Shown here one piece after another: positions 32,878 to 38,259 of a DNA stretch of 38,259 nt. The stretch spans positions 1 through 38,259 of the forward strand of contig CALGTK010000329.1 of assembly GCA_937904325.1 (NCBI GenBank), given 5' to 3'. The translations under genes and the position numbers were made by a program. Positions within the stretch are counted from its first letter, which is position 1; the number at the start of each line of letters is the position of its first letter. Below the pieces are notes generated by a model. The model made no database searches and was not told the DNA's origin. It saw only the letters and a program-made list of their open reading frames with translations. The stretch is from an uncultured Planctomyces sp. Its GTDB lineage: Bacteria; Planctomycetota; Planctomycetia; Planctomycetales; Planctomycetaceae.

Positions 32878-35800
32878 TTCGTTGCTCCGGTCGCGTCCGG
32901 TTGCTCGGCCAGACGCTCCGGGTCAACGCGACCGGATGCTCGAACACGGACTCGGTTTGCCCCGTGAGTCGACGAGATCAACTCGTTGTACATGCACGAT
33001 GCCTGAATTGGCGGCAGCGTGAAGTTGCCGTCGGTGACCGCTCGCAGTGCGTAACGGAACGTCTGACCGCGTGGCGTTGCCGTTCCGAAAACGACGATTC
33101 GATCGTCGAAAAACTGGACATGATTGGCGTCCGCTGTGGAAGCTGACTGGTCCGAGGTGCTCAGTCGTGGGTTCTCGACTTCCATGCCTCCCGGTAGAGC
33201 ATCGACGACGGCGACGCTGGCGATGGATATTCGGCCCAGCGACTTCAGCTCGACTTCGACAAGAATCAGATCACCGACTGCGATGTGCTGCGGATTGATC
33301 GTGTGGCCATCCCGCGTCAGCCAGCGCCGTCGCACCTGAATCTGGCGATCCTTGTCTTCCGGAAGATTCTTCGAGAGACCGGTTGCCTCGATTGCCGCAA
33401 AGAGTTCTCCGGTTCCGTGAGCGATCAACTCTGCCGCGTCAGTAACGTTTGACAGCGTGACGTGTTTCGTCTCGCCGGGTTTCAGGTCGACCGACTGGCT
33501 GCCAACCTGGACCTTGCCTTTGTAGCTGGTTGAATCGGATGATTGTTTGCGAGCCGCGAGAGCTTCCAGCGCCAGCGCGTTGTCCAGAGTGCTCAGCCAC
33601 ACACCGTTGTAACGCGCAGCGTGCAGACTGTTGACGAGTTGCGGAATCCATTCGTGCTGCGGATTCAGCTCGACCAGGGCGGAAAGCAACCGAGCTCGTT
33701 GAACCACCGGTGATGTGAACCTTCCCGCGTACGACGAGTGTGCTCCCAGGTCGATAGTGTCGTTTGGAATTGCCGCCAGTGCCTGATCTCGACGACCGGC
33801 GTGCAGCCATGCCATTGCCAGGTGGGCTCGGCCATCCATGTCCAGTTCGTTCAATCGCTCCGTCAGAACCGACATCCAGCCGACCGAAGGATGATCGAGA
33901 CGCGACAGTACGTGACAGATGGCCGCACGCGAGTTTGCATCAACGTCGTTTCCCGCATGAGACAGCGTCTGGTCAAGAAACTTTTGCAGGCCGGTCAGCA
34001 ATCGAGCATCGATCGACACGCCTCGATCGCGAGCGTCGAGCAGCGTTTCGGCGGCGTAGGCACTTCCCCATGTATGAGCATCCGTTTGCCCAGGCCAGTA
34101 GCTGAGACCGCCAAAAGACCCCTGCATGCTCCACAGCCTGGACGCTCCTGACTGGAGCATCGCATTGACCACTTCGTGCCGCCGATCTTCGCCCGCTTCA
34201 GAATCCAGCCACTGGCCGGCCGCGAGCAGCGCCCGCATCTGGCTCGACGTCTGTTCGACGCAGCCGTACGGGTACTGCAGCAGGTCGTCGAGTGCCGGCT
34301 TGAGATCGAGGCCCGGTTCTGACGACAACGAAATCCGCAGACGTGTCGATCCTGCCAGGAAAGCCGCACTCGGTTTAATCGGTAGCGGTTCATCCGGCTT
34401 GACGGTGATGAAGTGTCGCTCAGTCCGCAGAGGAGTTGCCGGGCGCACCGGTAGTGCAAACGGGCTGTGGACTTCGTGATGAGCGGAATCGTCGACATCC
34501 AGCGAAGTGACGACCACAGCACCTTCGACGGAGCCTGGTTGTCCGGACTTTGCCTTCAACCAGATGACGCGGCTTTCACCGGGAAGCACGGTCAGCGACG
34601 GTTCACCGGTGGTCAGTTCGAGCGGACCTGTCACCGTCGTATCGATGCGAACGGTCATCGGTGAGTCGGTCGTGTTGACGGCTCGCGCGGGAACATGAAA
34701 CTCGTCATCCGGCGCGGCGAAACGAGGCCAGGCGACTTCCACGAGCAATGGCGAAGTGACGGTCATCGCCAGTTCAGCCGCTTCGTATCGATCGTCCTGC
34801 ACGGCCACCGCCATCCAGCGAAGTTCGCCGGTGAACTGTGGCAGCGTCACGTTCAGCGTCAGCTTTCCGTCGGCATCCACCTGTCGGAAGCTCTGCCAGA
34901 TCACGGCCGGATCGCGGCGTTTTGAGGGGACCGGGTTACGACGCAGTGAATCGTTGCTGCCGTCGTCACCCCCGATCCGGTGTATCGACGATGGCAGTTC
35001 GTGATCTGGTAACAGGTTCGAAAACACATCGGAAGACAGCACGTCATTCCGTCTCGGCGAGTAGAAGTGCGAATGCGGATTTGGGCTGCTGAACCCGGTC
35101 GTTGCAAGAATTCCCTCGTCAACCGCCCACAACTGGACCATGGCTCCCGGAAGAGTCTGCACAGTGACGGTCACCGCAGTTATTGGCTCCACCAGTGGCG
35201 GAGCGTCGATGGTGACTGGCAGTTTCATTGCCGCGTGGTCGGTCATCACGCGAGCGATGCCTCGTGCTCGATGAGGCAGCCACTCTTTCGCCGCTGGATC
35301 AACCGGCCGCAAAACCGTCGCTGAAAGAAAGCATCCGCCTCGCACGTTCTCCGGGATGGTGACCGGAACTTTTGTCGATGTTGATTCGAGTTCCGCGACC
35401 GTCGACCACAGCACACGGTCGGCTTCCAGACTCAGCAGCATCCGGCCAGAGAAGGGACTGGTGATGACAGCGTTAACCGTCTCGCCCGGCAGACATCGCT
35501 CGCGGTCGAATTGAATGTCGACGCGTTCGGGCTGTTCAAGTGCCCGTGTCAGATGCTGCCCGCTGGGGCCGACGGCCGTCAGATCGATCTCTGTCAGACT
35601 TCCAGATTTCGATGTGGCAATCAGCCGGTAATAACCAGGTTCGGGACACGTCAGTGCGATGGTCCCTGCCGCTCTTTCGCTCTGTTCGGCGACCGACAGC
35701 GATGAACTGTCGATGGCCTTTGTCCAGATGGATGACGTACGTTCGCGGGATTCCCACACAGCGCGACCATTGACTCTTCGCAGGACGTTCTCGTGGGTGA

Positions 35801-38259
35801 CACGGACCAGTTCAAACGACAGCGTCTGGATATCGGCCGGTTGATCTTCAGGAGTGCGCAGAATCCATTCGGCTGTCAGTTCCTGTTCAACGGGAACGAC
35901 TCGCCCGACTGGTACCCGAATTCCGACATGATGCGGTTGCTGATCGATCAGTAGTCCAGTGTGAGTCGAAACAGATCGTCCGCCTTCTTCGGTAACTGTG
36001 ACATTGACGCTGGCTCGCCTGGGTGTTGTTGTCGAGTCGGCCACGCGCGGAAGGTCGATCAATAAGTGCCCCAGCGCATCCAGTCGAGCGTTGACCTCGC
36101 TGGCGCGGCTTTGTCCGTCGAGTATCCGTGGTCCGAAAGTGAAATTCGAAAACTGCTTCGACTGAAACCGCTCCGCCTTGTGGAAGACATTGACCATTGT
36201 CTGAAGGTTGGCGGCCGGTGTTCCAAACAAGTATCGGGCCTCGACGTTGATTGCCGGCTGTTCGCCATTAGTGAACAGTGACTTTGTTGGCGACGCTTTC
36301 ACTTCGATCCTGACCGGGATGAATTCTTCGACGTAAACATGAGCTGACGTGATCTCGTCATCCGATCCCGGCAACGTCACATGAAACCGCCATGGGCCGG
36401 TCCATGTTTCGATTGGAGTCTGGTACTCAAAGTGGAACAACCCCTGCGCGGCGGTTCTCTCGTCTGCGTCGTATGTGATCACTTCCGATGCCGTTCGCCG
36501 ACCGTCGGGACGCGTGACGTGAACTTCGATCGGAAATCCGGGCGGCACTTTTCCCAGGTCGTCACGAATGATTCCGGAAAGGTGAATGAGCTCACCCGGT
36601 CGATAGGTGCCTCGGTCGGAGTAGAGCATGACGTCGATCGCTGAGGGATGGGGACGTCCAGTCTGGCTGAAATTATCTGCCAGCCAGTGAGCCTCGTCCG
36701 TCTTCAGCCACGCGATTTGTCCGGCCGTCTGCTGGTCGGCGAGGCCGGCCTCGACCGTGTTTACAGGTTGCTCGGCGATGATGACCCAGGGCTCTCCGTC
36801 AGCGTGCCTGCGGTCGACACGTAATCGGGCCAGACCGTCTGCATCAGTCGTGGCGACGGCGAGCGACTGATTGGTGTACGACACACTCGATACCCGAACG
36901 CCGGCAATCGGCGTCGCCTTCCGCAGAGACGTTACCCACACGAGTAGTTCAGCCGGCGACTGTTTCAACGTCAGGCCGAGATCCGTCACCGTGACCAGCG
37001 AGGAATCGCTGACCCACGCTTCGTCCGTCGCGGCCGCTTGAATGTGGTAAAGCCCGGACGGCCCACTCAGTAGTGATTTCAGTTCCAGGGTGCTGGAGAT
37101 CGTCTGGTTCTTTGTGTGGTCAAGTCGAATTGTTTTGCTCGGCAGCGATCTCGACGTGCGTCTCTCCCACGTGCCCTGCAGATGAGCGACGAGATTGTTG
37201 GCGTGAACGCTGGAAGCAGAAATTCTCAGCCCGCCGACATTCACGGTGTCGAGATTCAATGTCAGGTTGCCCTGCGGCGACAACACTCCGTTGCTGTCCG
37301 GAAAACTGACGCGTGGATTGCGGTCCGGGATTCGGACAGAGACTTCGCAGTCCTCACCCAATGGTTTGCCGTCCATCGAGAGCACCGTTGCCGGTAACGT
37401 GAAACGGTACTGCTGTCCGGACTCGAAAGAACCGGTCAATCGCAATAGATTCCCGTTCGCATTCCAGTGCCGTGAAAAATTTGCCCGCAGGTCGTCGACT
37501 CGCGGCGACACATCGAGCGACGGGATCTGCTGATCAGCCGACAACCCCAGCGAGAAAAACACATCGATTCGACTGTGGCCGTCAAATCCGGGTTCTTCAA
37601 CCTCCGTGCGGAGAAACGTGAAGACCGGGCTCAACGTCAAGGTCCGAACGTTTTGTTTACCGAGTGAACGCTCTGCTTCGTGGCCGGTGAGGGTCTCCGA
37701 CAGTACGACCCGCAGTTGATCATCGTCCGGTCGAGCACACCGCAACACGAGCGACGTCGCCGGCTCGTTGACCAGACATGTCAAGGTCTTCTGTTGACGC
37801 GTTGTCTGTTTGAGTTCGATGTCAGAACTGTCTGGTCTGGCCTTTCCGACCGTCAGCTGCTTCAGCAGTTCGGCAGGTGCGACCTTCTGATTGAATCGCA
37901 GTTCGAAGGTCACATCGCTACGGTCCGACGAGATCAGCAGGCATTCGGTCAACTCCAGCGGAGCGGTTTGAAATGCCAGTTCCGCGTTCACATGTACGAC
38001 TCGGCCAAGCTGCGTTTCGATTCCGCTGGCCGGGACGATTCCAAAACGTCGGCCCGCCGGGAGTGGTTCGGCGAGGACGTAGTCCAGTTGCCTGGCCGTC
38101 GTCCACTCCCAATGTCCGGGAACTTTCGGTTGAATCTCGAACGGCGTGGCGGCGTCGAGTTGCGAGTTTAACCGTGCCGGCTCACCCGCATCCCTGTCGA
38201 AGACCAGGGACAACCGCTCGGCATCGTCGGCGTTCGCCTGTGGAAGCGTGTCGACAATC
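32874..38259 (-). CDS. Bacterial alpha-2-macroglobulin, N-terminus beyond the right edge
   Basis: About 1794 residues are visible; the frame stays open to the window edge (reading ...ADDAERLSLVFD), so the start is outside. Domains in order: N-terminal MG domains with IDVMLYSDRGTYRPGELIHLSG (MG/A2M_N), the bait-region and A2M_N_2 portion (VTVQTLPGAMVQLWAVDEGILA), the A2M core WQSFRQVDADGKLTLNVTLPQFTGELRWMAVA, and the thioester domain with YPYGCVEQT, whose CVEQ codons are at 34251-34262. The C-terminal receptor-like/MG10 domain includes VSVVDALPGGMEVENP-type sequence. The thioester Cys and Gln are intact, so it can in principle trap proteases covalently in the periplasm. It is coupled to pbpC by a GTGA overlap, the classic yfhM-pbpC arrangement: PBP1C would repair peptidoglycan while the macroglobulin inactivates invading proteases (established proposal for this pair). 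Confidence 0.93.
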   Translation of the reverse strand, partial: IVDTLPQANADDAERLSLVFDRDAGEPARLNSQLDAATPFEIQPKVPGHWEWTTARQLDYVLAEPLPAGRRFGIVPASGIETQLGRVVHVNAELAFQTAPLELTECLLISSDRSDVTFELRFNQKVAPAELLKQLTVGKARPDSSDIELKQTTRQQKTLTCLVNEPATSLVLRCARPDDDQLRVVLSETLTGHEAERSLGKQNVRTLTLSPVFTFLRTEVEEPGFDGHSRIDVFFSLGLSADQQIPSLDVSPRVDDLRANFSRHWNANGNLLRLTGSFESGQQYRFTLPATVLSMDGKPLGEDCEVSVRIPDRNPRVSFPDSNGVLSPQGNLTLNLDTVNVGGLRISASSVHANNLVAHLQGTWERRTSRSLPSKTIRLDHTKNQTISSTLELKSLLSGPSGLYHIQAAATDEAWVSDSSLVTVTDLGLTLKQSPAELLVWVTSLRKATPIAGVRVSSVSYTNQSLAVATTDADGLARLRVDRRHADGEPWVIIAEQPVNTVEAGLADQQTAGQIAWLKTDEAHWLADNFSQTGRPHPSAIDVMLYSDRGTYRPGELIHLSGIIRDDLGKVPPGFPIEVHVTRPDGRRTASEVITYDADERTAAQGLFHFEYQTPIETWTGPWRFHVTLPGSDDEITSAHVYVEEFIPVRIEVKASPTKSLFTNGEQPAINVEARYLFGTPAANLQTMVNVFHKAERFQSKQFSNFTFGPRILDGQSRASEVNARLDALGHLLIDLPRVADSTTTPRRASVNVTVTEEGGRSVSTHTGLLIDQQPHHVGIRVPVGRVVPVEQELTAEWILRTPEDQPADIQTLSFELVRVTHENVLRRVNGRAVWESRERTSSIWTKAIDSSSLSVAEQSERAAGTIALTCPEPGYYRLIATSKSGSLTEIDLTAVGPSGQHLTRALEQPERVDIQFDRERCLPGETVNAVITSPFSGRMLLSLEADRVLWSTVAELESTSTKVPVTIPENVRGGCFLSATVLRPVDPAAKEWLPHRARGIARVMTDHAAMKLPVTIDAPPLVEPITAVTVTVQTLPGAMVQLWAVDEGILATTGFSSPNPHSHFYSPRRNDVLSSDVFSNLLPDHELPSSIHRIGGDDGSNDSLRRNPVPSKRRDPAVIWQSFRQVDADGKLTLNVTLPQFTGELRWMAVAVQDDRYEAAELAMTVTSPLLVEVAWPRFAAPDDEFHVPARAVNTTDSPMTVRIDTTVTGPLELTTGEPSLTVLPGESRVIWLKAKSGQPGSVEGAVVVTSLDVDDSAHHEVHSPFALPVRPATPLRTERHFITVKPDEPLPIKPSAAFLAGSTRLRISLSSEPGLDLKPALDDLLQYPYGCVEQTSSQMRALLAAGQWLDSEAGEDRRHEVVNAMLQSGASRLWSMQGSFGGLSYWPGQTDAHTWGSAYAAETLLDARDRGVSIDARLLTGLQKFLDQTLSHAGNDVDANSRAAICHVLSRLDHPSVGWMSVLTERLNELDMDGRAHLAMAWLHAGRRDQALAAIPNDTIDLGAHSSYAGRFTSPVVQRARLLSALVELNPQHEWIPQLVNSLHAARYNGVWLSTLDNALALEALAARKQSSDSTSYKGKVQVGSQSVDLKPGETKHVTLSNVTDAAELIAHGTGELFAAIEATGLSKNLPEDKDRQIQVRRRWLTRDGHTINPQHIAVGDLILVEVELKSLGRISIASVAVVDALPGGMEVENPRLSTSDQSASTADANHVQFFDDRIVVFGTATPRGQTFRYALRAVTDGNFTLPPIQASCMYNELISSTHGANRVRVRASGRVDPERLAEQPDATGATK

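Noticed and set aside
38211-38213. TTG at 38213 as the start of the macroglobulin
   Set aside because: The frame stays open with family-like sequence to the window edge and no signal peptide or lipobox follows this TTG, so the gene is 5' partial.

Overview
The window looks like a chromosomal segment of a planctomycete (Planctomycetota). The evidence is the gene repertoire: a sulfatase remnant, a secreted right-handed beta-helix protein, a very large secreted PQQ-type beta-propeller, a Gfo/Idh/MocA oxidoreductase, a neutral-ceramidase-type protein and a MoxR/DUF58 module. Housekeeping genes (thrS, rpsD, acpS) lie singly among accessory genes, as is common in that phylum. Shine-Dalgarno sites are uneven: clear for rpsD, the M61 peptidase and the propeller protein, absent for others. 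No phage, IS, CRISPR, rRNA or tRNA was recognised. The species cannot be named from the sequence.

Layout, left to right. Positions 1-5206 (minus) hold a partial secreted beta-helix protein, a sulfatase gene cut off just after its active-site motif, a Gfo/Idh/MocA oxidoreductase, a small unknown protein, an ABC ATPase without permeases in view, and an SDR dehydrogenase closed by its own terminator. Positions 5311-9922 (minus) hold a palindromic element, thrS with an internal insertion, and a Ycf46-like AAA ATPase. Positions 10081-12367 (plus) hold a Cys-containing membrane protein, acpS, and rpsD with a strong terminator. Positions 12368-12786 are non-coding in appearance, with a repeated 8-base motif and four perfect 15-bp tandem repeats. 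Positions 12787-19730 (plus) hold an M61 peptidase with PDZ domain, an AlkA-type glycosylase, and a 1296-residue secreted protein combining a methyltransferase-like fold, a beta-propeller and a LamG-like domain. A ceramidase-like gene (minus) and an enolase-superfamily gene (plus) diverge at about 21.2 kb.

From 22.5 to 30.3 kb, six plus-strand genes form a MoxR-type module: a low-complexity membrane-anchored protein with a DUF4129-like tail, a DUF4350-like protein, a MoxR AAA ATPase, a DUF58 protein and two membrane proteins. Tight overlaps and spacing point to one transcription unit. Converging on it from the right edge is the bacterial alpha-2-macroglobulin/PBP1C pair, with a 4-bp GTGA overlap; both act at the cell envelope.

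The least expected signal is a short dispersed hairpin of 26 bp present twice (3188-3213 and 14620-14645). Both copies begin exactly at the TAG stop codon of an unrelated gene. Other palindromes sit at or just after the oxidoreductase and thrS stops. Together they suggest REP-like elements at gene 3' ends in this genome.
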